Positions 49,527-59,583 of a stretch of 64,000 nt of DNA are shown one piece after another. The notes below the pieces were generated by a model. That model saw nothing but the letters and a program-made list of their open reading frames with translations, searched no databases and was not told the DNA's origin. The translations under genes and the position numbers were made by a program. Every line of letters starts with the position of its first letter. Position 1 is the stretch's first letter. The DNA comes from Trichomonas vaginalis G3 (Eukaryota; Parabasalia; Trichomonadida; Trichomonadidae). The stretch is taken from NCBI RefSeq assembly GCF_026262505.1, contig NC_067205.1, forward strand, positions 16,616,001 to 16,680,000. The letters run 5' to 3'.

Positions 49527-49768
49527 TTTCCCTCATATTTTTCATTTTCATTTTTGTTATGTTAATAAATTATAATTGTAGTTTACTATTTATGTTTCTT
49601 AAAGACGGGTTTATTGCTGTGAACGCGAAATATTCAAAAGACTGATTTGTAATAATTTCTCGATTATTTCTCATGAAAGCTCAAAATTTTAGAAATTTAG
49701 CATTTTCATGTACAATAAATGTATATTTTTCATCTTATTACGAAAATTCAATTAATAAAAATTTGCCA

Positions 49769-52192
49769 ATGTCGAATGCAAAAACTGAGCTTTCTGAAAC
49801 AATCGAGAAACTTAGATCTTCGGATGAGAAAGTAGCTTTAGAGGGATTGAAGCAATTGCTCGTTTTGCATGCTCAGGGTGAAGATTTATCCTCTTTTTAC
49901 AAAGATATTGCGCTGATCATTCCTGGTAAGAGTCCAACAATTAGAAGATATCGAAATATTATTTTAGGTGATTCATACACTGGAATAGGAACAATTTTAG
50001 CCGATTTTCAATCAGATAATTACCTTTTACAATCTTTATCTGTAAAACGCGCTGGGCTTGTTATTACAGCAGAATCTGGAGATGTTTTAATACCTATCAT
50101 TTTCGAAGCTGCTGTATCAGAACACCCTCATCTTAGAGCTGCAGCTGCATTTGCGATCCAAAAATTAGAAAAGAATGATACAACTCTTATAGAACTTTAC
50201 AAACTCGATCAACTCCTCATGAATCTTCTTGATGACCCAGTTATTAATGTATCTGCTAATGCTGCTTCAGTAATGATTGAAATTAACAATTCTCGAGCCA
50301 AACCACTATTTGTTTTCCCATTTAATGCTATAGATAAACTTACAAAAGCCATACTCGATGCTACAGAATGGTGTCGAATTCAAATTTTAAATTTAGTTAC
50401 TGCATATCAATTCAAAGACAAAGAAGAATGCTTTAAAATCATCGAGAATATGCAACCACATTTATTTAATGCGAATAGTGCTGTTACAATTGGTGTAATT
50501 CGAAATATAATCAAATGTTTTCCGATTATAGCAGATATTCCAACAATTACATCGTATTTACAAAGTTTTATTCCTCCACTTCTTAAATTACTTTCTGCTT
50601 CCTCAGAAACAAAATTCGTCGTTTTAAGACAATTTTTAATTTTAATTCAGAACTTCAGATTATTTTTTATTGAGAATTTAAACGTCTCATCATTTTTCTG
50701 TCGCAAAGAAGACGAAAAATACATTCAACTAGCTAAATTAGAGGTTATCAAGTTATTAACTCACCCAAAGAACGTAGATACCATAATAGACGAGTTACAG
50801 AACTATGCCAAGTCCAAAAATGAATCTCTTGGCCGCGAAAGTGTCCTAGAATTAGGAAGAATTGCTGTCACTTTTAATCAATCAACTGAAAAGATAGTTT
50901 CTATACTCCAAACTCTTCTGAAAGACTCCTCAATAGTTATAAAAGACACAGCGATATCTGTTGCCATAAATATAATAAGACCAGATTTATCTCAATATTT
51001 TGAGCTCGCAAACAAAATTCTGGAGCTACCATATGATGAAATCGAGGATCAGCAAACCAAAAGTGCATTAGCTTGGCTTGCTGGCGAATGCGTGATTTAT
51101 ACAGAAATTCAATATTCGTATGACATCATTTCTGAGCTTGCTGAGTGCTTTATGGATGAAACCACGCCTGTGAAACTCTCAATTCTAGCTGCAATTGCTA
51201 AATTTTACATTGTAAATCCGGGAGAAAATTATAATTTATTTGCAAAAGTGTTTTCTCTGGCCACAATGGAAGAAAAAGACCCAGAAGTAAGAGATAGAGC
51301 TTATAGTTATATGGTTATCCTAGGAAAACATAAGGATATCGCTGATAGAATATTTTTCAGAAATGACACTTATAATATCGAAGTTCCTCCACTGGAAAAC
51401 AAGAAGTTATCAGTAGAACTCATCAAAAATCTTGGTTCTATAGCTACAGTTCTAAGAAAATTTCCGGCCGAATTTGATAGAAGGAATAAAAGTGATGACG
51501 ACATCATTTTCCCACTTCTTCTTGAACGCAGTTCGTCCTCGTTCGACTGTGAACTCCGTGGCCAGTTTATTATTGATAATAATGGTCAAAGATTCTTTGC
51601 TCTTTCCATTAAAAACATGGGTAACAATCCATTGATTCTTTTTATGGTCTCTTTTAATGTTAATACCCTTGGATTTACTCCAGCTGCTTTCACAGCGCTT
51701 CCAAAAATAGAAGCTAAGCAAAGTTCACTGACAATGATACCTGTCATCTCGAGTGCTGCATTTGTGGATAAAAATAATTTCACAAATGTCATTAAAATCG
51801 AAATGAAAGTTGATCGACCAAAAAGAATCTCATTTACATGCGAAACTCCACTGAAATTCCTGTTGGAACCAATAGAACATGGTAAAATCAATAGAGAAGA
51901 GTTTAATCGCGTATGGCCAACTCTAAATTCAAATGATGAAACATCTTTTGTAATTAGGGAGGCAAAAGTTAATAATCCGGAGAAAATCAAGTCAGAACTT
52001 GAGAAGGAAAGAGTATTCTTCTTTGCCAAGAAAGATGCTTCACTTTTCTTTTCAGGAAGAACAGTTAACGATGATTTGTTTTTCTTAATTGTTTTGATGA
52101 GCGCAGAAAACGCATGTAAGATATCTCTGCGAATGAAACATCAGGAAATGCGTTCATTGATCTTAGGTTTAATTACTGGATTATTTAAATAA
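49769..52192 (+). CDS. Beta-adaptin (AP complex large subunit beta), about 807 residues
   Basis: The protein is an armadillo/HEAT solenoid with the beta-adaptin landmarks in order: LSVKRAGLVITAES…, EHPHLRAAAAFAIQKL, DDPVINVSANAASVMIEI, EWCRIQILNLVTAY, NANSAVTIGVIRNII, PPLLKLLSASSETKFVVLR, and DPEVRDRAYSYMVIL. A linker and a divergent beta-sandwich ear follow (about 610-807). It would join AP-1, AP-2, AP-3 or AP-4 in clathrin-type vesicle formation; which one cannot be told by eye. Start set at the ATG 49769 (MSNAKTELSETIEKL), as in beta-adaptins. An upstream in-frame ATG at 49673 would add 32 unlikely residues. Confidence 0.85.
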   Translation: MSNAKTELSETIEKLRSSDEKVALEGLKQLLVLHAQGEDLSSFYKDIALIIPGKSPTIRRYRNIILGDSYTGIGTILADFQSDNYLLQSLSVKRAGLVITAESGDVLIPIIFEAAVSEHPHLRAAAAFAIQKLEKNDTTLIELYKLDQLLMNLLDDPVINVSANAASVMIEINNSRAKPLFVFPFNAIDKLTKAILDATEWCRIQILNLVTAYQFKDKEECFKIIENMQPHLFNANSAVTIGVIRNIIKCFPIIADIPTITSYLQSFIPPLLKLLSASSETKFVVLRQFLILIQNFRLFFIENLNVSSFFCRKEDEKYIQLAKLEVIKLLTHPKNVDTIIDELQNYAKSKNESLGRESVLELGRIAVTFNQSTEKIVSILQTLLKDSSIVIKDTAISVAINIIRPDLSQYFELANKILELPYDEIEDQQTKSALAWLAGECVIYTEIQYSYDIISELAECFMDETTPVKLSILAAIAKFYIVNPGENYNLFAKVFSLATMEEKDPEVRDRAYSYMVILGKHKDIADRIFFRNDTYNIEVPPLENKKLSVELIKNLGSIATVLRKFPAEFDRRNKSDDDIIFPLLLERSSSSFDCELRGQFIIDNNGQRFFALSIKNMGNNPLILFMVSFNVNTLGFTPAAFTALPKIEAKQSSLTMIPVISSAAFVDKNNFTNVIKIEMKVDRPKRISFTCETPLKFLLEPIEHGKINREEFNRVWPTLNSNDETSFVIREAKVNNPEKIKSELEKERVFFFAKKDASLFFSGRTVNDDLFFLIVLMSAENACKISLRMKHQEMRSLILGLITGLFK

Positions 52193-52405
52193 TCCAGTAT
52201 CATTATTTGTTGTTTATTATTCTGTTTGTTTGTAAAATACTAGTATATAATGTAATTACTTAGATTTTATATACAAAAAATGTGGAATTAATTAAAGGTA
52301 TAAATAGACATTTTTAAGTCAATTATAGTATTTACGGGCTTATGTTGAAATGAAGGGTGTTTGAAAATTATATGGGAGTTGATCCTAATAACAAAAATTT
52401 TTATT

Positions 52406-52636
52406 TTAGTCGGCAGTTGCAACATGTACTACCTGATTTCCTCTAATAAAAATGCTTTGGTATTTCCCAACTTCATTACCATTTGACATTTCTACTGCAT
52501 CGCGAAGAACAAGATTGAATAATGCATCTATAGTGCAAAGAGTGCCTATTAATTGGGATCCGGTTGATAGAACTACATGTGTTGGCTTTTGGAGGGTTGC
52601 TTGTAGAAATCCAGTCATTGCATCTTCAGCAGACAT
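52406..52636 (-). CDS. LSM6: LSm6, Sm-like protein, 76 residues
   Basis: Complete Sm fold. Sm1 is PTHVVLSTGSQLIGTLCTIDALFNLVL and Sm2 is KYQSIFIRGNQVVHVAT. The FIRGN motif and the spacing fit LSm6 best (compare KYGDAFIRGNNVLYIST of animals). The protein is a ring member in LSm1-7 (mRNA decay) and LSm2-8 (U6 snRNA). It is slightly shorter than the animal protein at the C-terminus. On the minus strand, convergent with the beta-adaptin gene (213 bases between). Confidence 0.88.
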   Translation of the reverse strand: MSAEDAMTGFLQATLQKPTHVVLSTGSQLIGTLCTIDALFNLVLRDAVEMSNGNEVGKYQSIFIRGNQVVHVATAD

Positions 52637-52984
52637 TGGTCAAGATTTTTTGACAACGATTATTGTAAAGTCAAAATTGAATTTTTTACAAATCATTTGA
52701 GGTTACACTTACTACATTCTGGCACCCTTAAGGCCTTAATGTACTTATACAACAACTTTATAGTTCCCAGTGGTCTAGAAATCCTATAATTAACTGAATA
52801 TGGCATAGTTCTTCCGAAGTCTCTCATTTGATGAGATGACTCAGAAAAATAATATTTTAAGCTAGTTTGCTTGTAGTCTACGACTTTCAAAAGGCCATAT
52901 TATGTAAATTTATTTGAATCTAATGAGAGACTTCAGAAGAAATTTTCCCTAATGCCATGTTCATACAATTCTTTGTCCACATGG
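52637..52984. other. Non-coding DNA upstream of LSM6
   Basis: Nothing recognised. A TCA-containing stretch just before the LSM6 start could be an initiator, as trichomonad promoters use TCA-type Inr motifs. Confidence 0.5.
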
Positions 52985-53340
52985 AGCCAATGAAATAAAG
53001 AATGATTTATGAATGAGAAATCCTTTGCATCTTTATCCGCTCCAACATAGATAAGATAATTAATAACTTCAAGATGACCATTTTGTGATGCATGAATGAG
53101 TGGAGTTTATCCATCCATCCTTTGCTTCTTTATCAGCTCTAACAGAGATAAGATAATTAACAATTCTACAACAGAGATAAGATAGTTGTGCACAAAAGAG
53201 TGGTAGAGCTAAAGATTCTACTTGCATATATTTACCATCCTGTATAAGAGATTTAATAAGTTCGAGATTTCCTTCTTCGAATGCATTAAAAAGTTTTATT
53301 GGTTTTGGGTCAAATGACTCTCAATTTGAAAACGTTTTAC
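52985..53340 (-). pseudogene. Ankyrin-repeat gene relic
   Basis: Minus-strand ankyrin pieces: HASQNGHLEVINYLIYVGAD-like, and LFNAFEEGNLELIKSLIQDG near 53230-53295. They are interrupted by stops and frame changes. Likely a dead member of the trichomonad ankyrin family. It is similar in sequence to the relic at 42440-42745. Confidence 0.65.
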
Positions 53341-53928
53341 TTCCAAATATTTTATCTCCTTGTGAAATGAGCACAACACCAATAACATGCTTTGCATCGA
53401 TTATACATTAGCAAGGAAACTACCCAGAAGTTGTTTGACGAACCTTTTCTTCATCCCGAAAAAAAAAATTCTTACAGAAGGACGTAACTTTATTCCCCAT
53501 TGGTACATACGTTAAGATTTCGGTTCCACATGATTGTTGCATATACTTAGAAAGAGTGGCTAATGAGGAGTAAAAACATATATACATCTTATAAGAAATA
53601 ATATAACATTTGTCTTCATAATTTTCGAATTTGACTATAGTATAGTTTAAAAATGATATATGTTAACTTTACTATCATGATAAATAATTATATTTTAAAA
53701 ATTGTTTGATAAATTATTCGTTTTTTTAGCTTTATGTAACAATTTCTAAGGTAAATAGTTAATATAAATCACTTTGCAGCATCTAATATGGAACTTGTTG
53801 ATTTTTTGGTTGAGAATAATAGTGAGAGGTTAATGTACTTATAAGTTTAATTGAGTAATGATACAAATAAATCATAAATCATTATACATAAAATTGCAGA
53901 AACTCTGTTGTATAACATTCAAATTTTA
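53341..53928. other. Non-coding DNA
   Basis: AT-rich, stop-rich. Possibly the worn remainder of the ankyrin gene's 5' part; no feature can be supported. Confidence 0.5.
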
Positions 53929-54783
53929 TCATTTATAATAATGTGAATAAAATTGTATCATTTGTTTTCTATCATCTTGTTCTTCTTTAAGTTCTTTCCT
54001 CAATTCATCTATTTTTTGTTTAGTTTTATGATATTCATTAGTAATTGTTGGAAGTAATTTGAGGATATATTGGTTAATAGATTCGTTTGTAAGATCTGTT
54101 TTGTTGTTAAAACTAAAATAACAATGAAGAATTTTGATTTTTGTTTCGAATTTTAATTGAGATGAATCAATTAAAAGAATCAAGTTGAAGAATAATGAAT
54201 GACTATCAATTAAACATGAAATAAATTCATTGAAATCGATTGATTGTTCAAGACATGATAGAATAATCTTCTCTGAAAAATCATATCCTAAATAATTACA
54301 TGTTTCGACTAACTTGTCAATTCCGATGTTGTATATGTTTTGTGAAACAAATTTGATGAATTCGTCTTTTGCATCAATGTATTTGCAATATGTAACGTTC
54401 TTGTCGAAGTTTTCTAATGAATATTTAAAAAGTTCATACTTTTCATAATAAAATTCTAATAAATCTGGACATTCGATAGACAATGCAAATTCAAACAAGT
54501 CTGCATTAATACTTTCTGGCAAATCGTTGCTTATCAATTGACCTTGAAAAAGATCTTCAAGAATTTTATAAGTTCCTTGATCTTTGATGCTACAATTGAA
54601 TTTATAGATTTTAGAAGCGTTCCCACAGTATAAGTTGTTCTGTATTTTATTGCTAATACATGAAAGGAAGAAAATTGTAGATTCAAATTTATGATTGTTA
54701 ATTATAATAGTGATTGCATAATTGCTTTTATTATGTAATGTCGAAAAGTTCTTGAATGCTTGTTTAAATTAGATAACAGACAT
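53929..54783 (-). pseudogene. BTB-like gene, truncated duplicate with an early stop
   Basis: Paralogue of the gene at 58009-59529. Translation from the ATG at 54783 reads MSVI then TAA, where the intact gene has MSRIK. After that the frame stays open and aligns residue for residue to the intact protein. The 3' end stops soon after KTKQKIDEL and lacks the coiled repeats and discoidin-like domain. Use of a later start cannot be excluded. About 640 bp inside (roughly 53995-54640) is almost identical to the intact copy, while both flanks are clearly diverged. This suggests recent gene conversion. Confidence 0.75.
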
Positions 54784-54868
54784 AGAAGATGAAAGATAAA
54801 AACAATTTTTTTTGCAATTGTCAATTTTGTGACTTTAGATTTTGGCACTTTTGCAGGACCTAAAATCT

Positions 54869-57800
54869 ATGAATAGTTTTGATTTTCTCCATAACCTTTT
54901 CAATGACATCCGTTCTGGTGATAACAATAGGATTGGCCAGGCTACAGGAGAAATATTAGAGTTCTTAAAAACTAAAGAAGAAGCAATTCAAATTTTATTT
55001 ATGCTCTTGCAAACAGATAAGAACGATATTTACCTCAAATATGCTTCAATTTTCCTTCATTCAGAAATTCGCAAATACAAATCTACATTTGATTCAACTT
55101 TTATTTCAGAATTACAAAATCAATTTTGCCAAACTATAATTTCAATTCAAAACGACCATGTCGTACGCATGCTTTGCGATGATGCCGCCCTTATGGCTAT
55201 TGATGGCACAGAATTTGGACCAATTCCAAATTTGATTCAACAATTGATACAAAATGCAAATACAATATCGACAAGTTTATACCTAATATCTCAAATTGCG
55301 ATAAATACCAGCTTTGATGAAGAATTACCATTCATTTCTGAATTATTAAGTCAAATTTGCGAATTTGCCGTACACTCTGAGAGAAATATCAGGATTGAAG
55401 CAATGAAATTGTTATCTGTACTGATTTCCAGACCTTACATGGACGATATCGATGAAACAGGAATAATTGGAAATATAATTCTAAATTCATTAAATTTATG
55501 CTTAACTTATATGAACACTGATGAAAGCCTTGCTGTTATGGAGCTAATTAAATCAGTTTCAATGTTCTCTCTTACTTCTATCGATGAATATGAAAATCAA
55601 TATCTCGAAATATTGATTAACATCATGAACAACAGCGAGATCATCATGGAAATCAGAATATATGCCTGTCTAGCCTACATCGAAGCAATCAAAGCAAGCA
55701 TTGATGAGATACAAGATGAATTACCACTATTAGTTGATAAAATCTTTGATTTGGCCGTAGAAATATATTTGTATGACCCATATGGCGGTTTTTATAGAAT
55801 CACTGACCAACTAATTACGATGCTTAGTGAAAGTGACGTATTAAATTCTCCGCAAGAGGAAGAAGAAGGTTCAAATAGCTTGAGCGACTACATATTCATG
55901 AAAAGTCATGAATTCATCACCGATGAACAAGAAAATGACCTTAGATTTGCAAGAATTTTGGTTGGATTGTCAGCAATTAACTTTTTGATATCAGCAGATA
56001 CTGAATTAATATACCAGCATGAACAAGAGATCATTGATTTTGTTGTTAGTGGCATACAAACAGGCGAAGAAGAGATAATTGAAAATTGTGCTGAAATTGT
56101 CATCACAATTTGCAATTGTATACCTGATAATTGCGCAGAATACATCGGAGTCCTCACTCCTTTACTCCTTTCCAATCTACAAGTGAACCAAGTATTGAAT
56201 AGTTTGTCATCCCTCTTTGACAGCTCTTCTATCCCTCCTCCGAACATCGAAGAGGTCTTAGATATGCTCATACAGTCATTATCTGTACTCCCCAAGGAGC
56301 TACAAGGCGATATTTTGTTTGTTATCGCATCTGCCCTTTCAAAATGCTCTTCTTCTGCAGGACAATACTACGAGAGGATCAAATCAGTTCTCCACGAAGC
56401 AATAAATGAAGATTCTTATCTCAGAAGTGGCGCAATTCGCTGTTTTTCAATTTTTGCTTCACAATCTCCGGCATTTTTGCAGGGAGACCTCGATTCTATA
56501 ATAGATCTCATCATACAGATACTCCAGGAAGATGAAATAGATAACAGAATCACTTCAAATAACTGCATTTGCTCAATTGCTTCAAATTTCCCATTATCCA
56601 TAGCTCCAAAGATCGAAGTAATCGCAGATTCGTTGATATCGCAACTCAGTTATGAATACAAACCAGATGAAAATGAAGAAACAATAGCACAAATGATGGA
56701 TGATAATAATTCAACGGAAGAGATGTCAAAAGAAGACTTGCGTACAATGGAAATCAAAAATATGAAGAATTCAGCGCTTAGTGCTCTATCAATTCTTTCT
56801 CTTTACCTTCCAGAACAAATGATAGAAATTATTGATGGAGTAAGACAGATGTTTTTCGATCTTTTTGATACCGCTAATAATGAATTACTTGATTTGGTCT
56901 GCTCTTGCCTTGTAAATATCGCTGAGGGCTTCATGAAAGTTAATTCTGATGTTTTACCAATTTGTCACTTTTTGATCGAAAATTTGAATGGAAATTCTTC
57001 AGCAGATTGTGAGGGTTCAGCGACCATTTTAGAGGCAATCACGAATATATTGACTATTGGTGGCAGACAGCTAGTAGAAGTACTTTTAAACGATATTCAT
57101 GCGATTTTATTCCCGATTTTAAATTTGGAAAGATCTAAATGGACAAAGAAAGGAGAAGTCGCACCATTATTATACCAATCATGCCTGGCATGCTATGAAA
57201 CAATTATTGAGTCATTAGGAAGCGATTGCGTTGAATTTGCTTCTCAATACTCAGAATTAATACTTCAAACAGCCATATCTAACAAGAACTCGAATGTTTA
57301 TGCTGCACACGCTATTATAAGACTTGCAGAACAGATAAATAATAGCGATTTGGCACAAAAAGTTCTTGATACACCATTGAAAGTACTAAAGAAGCCAAAT
57401 ATAGAGAAGAAAGTCATTTCTCTGCAATGCCTGTCAATTTCCTTCCGTTGTTTCCCAAGTTTGTTTGGAATTTCGGAAAATTTCATTTCTCAACTAGTCC
57501 AAATGATCATGGAAACGCTACAGTCATTACAGGAAAACGGTGAATCAAACAAATTGGTTGAACAGATGATAGAAACAGCGTTTGTTCTGTCAATTTATGT
57601 TAATTCTCAACTTTTTAGCCATCAAACGCTTTCTGAAATGGTTTCAAAGCTGGTGTCAATGCATGAAATCAATTGCATACAAACATTGTCTAGTTTTGCT
57701 CTGTTTTGCATGCAGAATGGTTTTAATGAAGTAATTGAGAATAATTTAATTAATATTTCGTTGTTGACATTCTCTTCTGAGGATTATGACTTCAGAAAGG

Positions 57801-57928
57801 TCCAAAATGATGCAAAAGTAGCTCTAAAACCAATTGCAGAAGCAGCAATTTCAAATGGAAACATCGAAGTCCTGAAAGGAAACGAATATAAGTATCAGAA
57901 ATTAGAGGCAAATATCTTATCATGTTAA
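54869..57928 (+). CDS. Importin-beta family receptor (IPO5/Kap121-like), 1019 residues
   Basis: HEAT-repeat solenoid of karyopherin length. The N-terminal 120 residues show the importin-beta N pattern (RIGQATGEILEFLK…, AIQILFMLLQ, LKYASIFLHSEIRKY). The middle has long HEAT pairs with an acidic insert (EEEEGSNSLSDY). The region RTMEIKNMKNSALSALSILSLYLPEQM recalls IPO4/IPO5. The protein would carry basic cargoes through nuclear pores, controlled by Ran-GTP. Start set at the ATG 54869. The start lies 85 bases from the divergent BTB relic, so the two shared a promoter region. Confidence 0.85.
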   Translation: MNSFDFLHNLFNDIRSGDNNRIGQATGEILEFLKTKEEAIQILFMLLQTDKNDIYLKYASIFLHSEIRKYKSTFDSTFISELQNQFCQTIISIQNDHVVRMLCDDAALMAIDGTEFGPIPNLIQQLIQNANTISTSLYLISQIAINTSFDEELPFISELLSQICEFAVHSERNIRIEAMKLLSVLISRPYMDDIDETGIIGNIILNSLNLCLTYMNTDESLAVMELIKSVSMFSLTSIDEYENQYLEILINIMNNSEIIMEIRIYACLAYIEAIKASIDEIQDELPLLVDKIFDLAVEIYLYDPYGGFYRITDQLITMLSESDVLNSPQEEEEGSNSLSDYIFMKSHEFITDEQENDLRFARILVGLSAINFLISADTELIYQHEQEIIDFVVSGIQTGEEEIIENCAEIVITICNCIPDNCAEYIGVLTPLLLSNLQVNQVLNSLSSLFDSSSIPPPNIEEVLDMLIQSLSVLPKELQGDILFVIASALSKCSSSAGQYYERIKSVLHEAINEDSYLRSGAIRCFSIFASQSPAFLQGDLDSIIDLIIQILQEDEIDNRITSNNCICSIASNFPLSIAPKIEVIADSLISQLSYEYKPDENEETIAQMMDDNNSTEEMSKEDLRTMEIKNMKNSALSALSILSLYLPEQMIEIIDGVRQMFFDLFDTANNELLDLVCSCLVNIAEGFMKVNSDVLPICHFLIENLNGNSSADCEGSATILEAITNILTIGGRQLVEVLLNDIHAILFPILNLERSKWTKKGEVAPLLYQSCLACYETIIESLGSDCVEFASQYSELILQTAISNKNSNVYAAHAIIRLAEQINNSDLAQKVLDTPLKVLKKPNIEKKVISLQCLSISFRCFPSLFGISENFISQLVQMIMETLQSLQENGESNKLVEQMIETAFVLSIYVNSQLFSHQTLSEMVSKLVSMHEINCIQTLSSFALFCMQNGFNEVIENNLINISLLTFSSEDYDFRKVQNDAKVALKPIAEAAISNGNIEVLKGNEYKYQKLEANILSC

Positions 57929-58008
57929 TTTTATTTTTATAGAGTATAAATAAACAAATCTTTCTTAATCAAATTCATTTCTGTTTTGTATTTTTAATTT
58001 GAATCCTG

Positions 58009-59529
58009 TTAGATTTTAATTTTACCAAAAAATTCAAAATGATCTGTGTATAGAAGCCCAGTGTCATAAATAGATTTCAATCTAAATCGTATATAACGAT
58101 AAAATGGTGATTTAGAACAGACCCATGTATGAATAGGTTTTTTGTAGTTTATATCAGTGTTACTTGGTTTATTATCAATCATTTGCCAATTATTAAAATC
58201 ATTACTTCCTTCAATTGCAAAATCTACTGGTTTGTCCCAATAGGCACTATTATCATGTGCTTTAATTGTATAAGCAGAAAGAGAAACTTTTTTACCTTTG
58301 AAATCAAATATTACGGAATTGTTTTCTATTTCTTGTAAACCCCAACAATGATTCTTTTTTGAATATTCAAATAAATCAGAACTATTCCCACTGCTACCAT
58401 TTGACGTTGTAACAGATATTGCACCACAAGTAAGCGGATTTTGACCATTATTTATATTTCTTAAATATGAAAATATTCCATCATATTGATTTCCTGAATA
58501 ACTGACAATTACCTTTCCATCTCCAATTTCTTTTCTCAATTTATCTATTTCTTGCTTTGCTATTTCTGCTTCTTTTTTCATTTTATCATTTTCTTGCTTT
58601 GATATTTCTATTTCTTTTCTCAATTTATCTATTTCTTGTTTAGAGATTTCTTCTTCTTTTCTCAATTCATCATTTTCTTGCTTTGATATTTCTATTTCTT
58701 TTCTCAATTTATCTATTTCTTGTTTAGAGAATTCAGCTTCATTTTTCAATTCATCTATCTTTTGTTTAGTTTTATGATATTCATTAGTAATTGTTGGAAG
58801 TAATTTGAGGATATATTGGTTAATAGATTCGTTTGTAAGATCTGTTTTGTTGTTAAAACTAAAATAACAATGAAGAATTTTGATTTTTGTTTCGAATTTT
58901 AATTGAGATGAATCAATTAAAAGAATCAAGTTGAAGAATAATGAATGACTATCAATTAAACATGAAATAAATTCATTGAAATCGATTGATTGTTCAAGAC
59001 ATGATAGAATAATCTTCTCTGAAAAATCATATCCTAAATAATTACATGTTTCGACTAACTTGTCAATTCCGATGTTGTATATGTTTTGTGAAACAAATTT
59101 GATGAATTCGTCTTTTGCATCAATGTATTTGCAATATGTAACGTTCTTGTCGAAGTTTTCTAATGAATATTTAAAAAGTTCATACTTTTCATAATAAAAT
59201 TCTAATAAATCTGGACATTCAATAGACAATGCAAATTCAAACAAGTCTGTATTAATACTTTCTGGCAAATCGTTGCTTATCAATTGACCTTGAAAAAGAT
59301 CTTCAAGAATTTTATAAGTTCCTTGATCTTTGATGCTACAATTGAATTTATAGATTTTAGAAGCGTTCCCAGAATATAAACTATTCTTTACTTTATTGCT
59401 AATGCATGAAAGAAATATTAAATTTGACTTAAAGTCTTTCTCGTTAACTATGATATTAATAGGGTAATTGTAACTTAGGGAAAGAGTAGCGATATTCCCA
59501 AGAGCTTTCTCCCATTTGATTCTAGACAT
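58009..59529 (-). CDS. BTB-like/coiled-coil/discoidin (F5/8 C)-like protein, 506 residues
   Basis: N-terminal part (about 1-260) has the BTB-BACK style seen in trichomonad families (PINIIVNEKDFKSNLIFLSC…, IDAKDEFIKFVSQNI). Residues about 265-340 are five near-perfect 14-residue coiled-coil repeats (RKEIEISKQENDEL pattern). The last 160 residues form a discoidin/F5/8 type C-like beta-sandwich (DGIFSYLRNINNGQNPLTCG…, VDFAIEGSNDFNNWQMID, FYRYIRFRLK). This domain order is common in trichomonads; function unknown, possibly carbohydrate or scaffold binding. No signal peptide. Divergent from WASH with 54 bases between. Confidence 0.8.
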   Translation of the reverse strand: MSRIKWEKALGNIATLSLSYNYPINIIVNEKDFKSNLIFLSCISNKVKNSLYSGNASKIYKFNCSIKDQGTYKILEDLFQGQLISNDLPESINTDLFEFALSIECPDLLEFYYEKYELFKYSLENFDKNVTYCKYIDAKDEFIKFVSQNIYNIGIDKLVETCNYLGYDFSEKIILSCLEQSIDFNEFISCLIDSHSLFFNLILLIDSSQLKFETKIKILHCYFSFNNKTDLTNESINQYILKLLPTITNEYHKTKQKIDELKNEAEFSKQEIDKLRKEIEISKQENDELRKEEEISKQEIDKLRKEIEISKQENDKMKKEAEIAKQEIDKLRKEIGDGKVIVSYSGNQYDGIFSYLRNINNGQNPLTCGAISVTTSNGSSGNSSDLFEYSKKNHCWGLQEIENNSVIFDFKGKKVSLSAYTIKAHDNSAYWDKPVDFAIEGSNDFNNWQMIDNKPSNTDINYKKPIHTWVCSKSPFYRYIRFRLKSIYDTGLLYTDHFEFFGKIKI

Positions 59530-59583
59530 AGGAAAAGGAAAAAAAGATTTGTCAAATATTATCTGAAAAAACCGTCAGAATTG

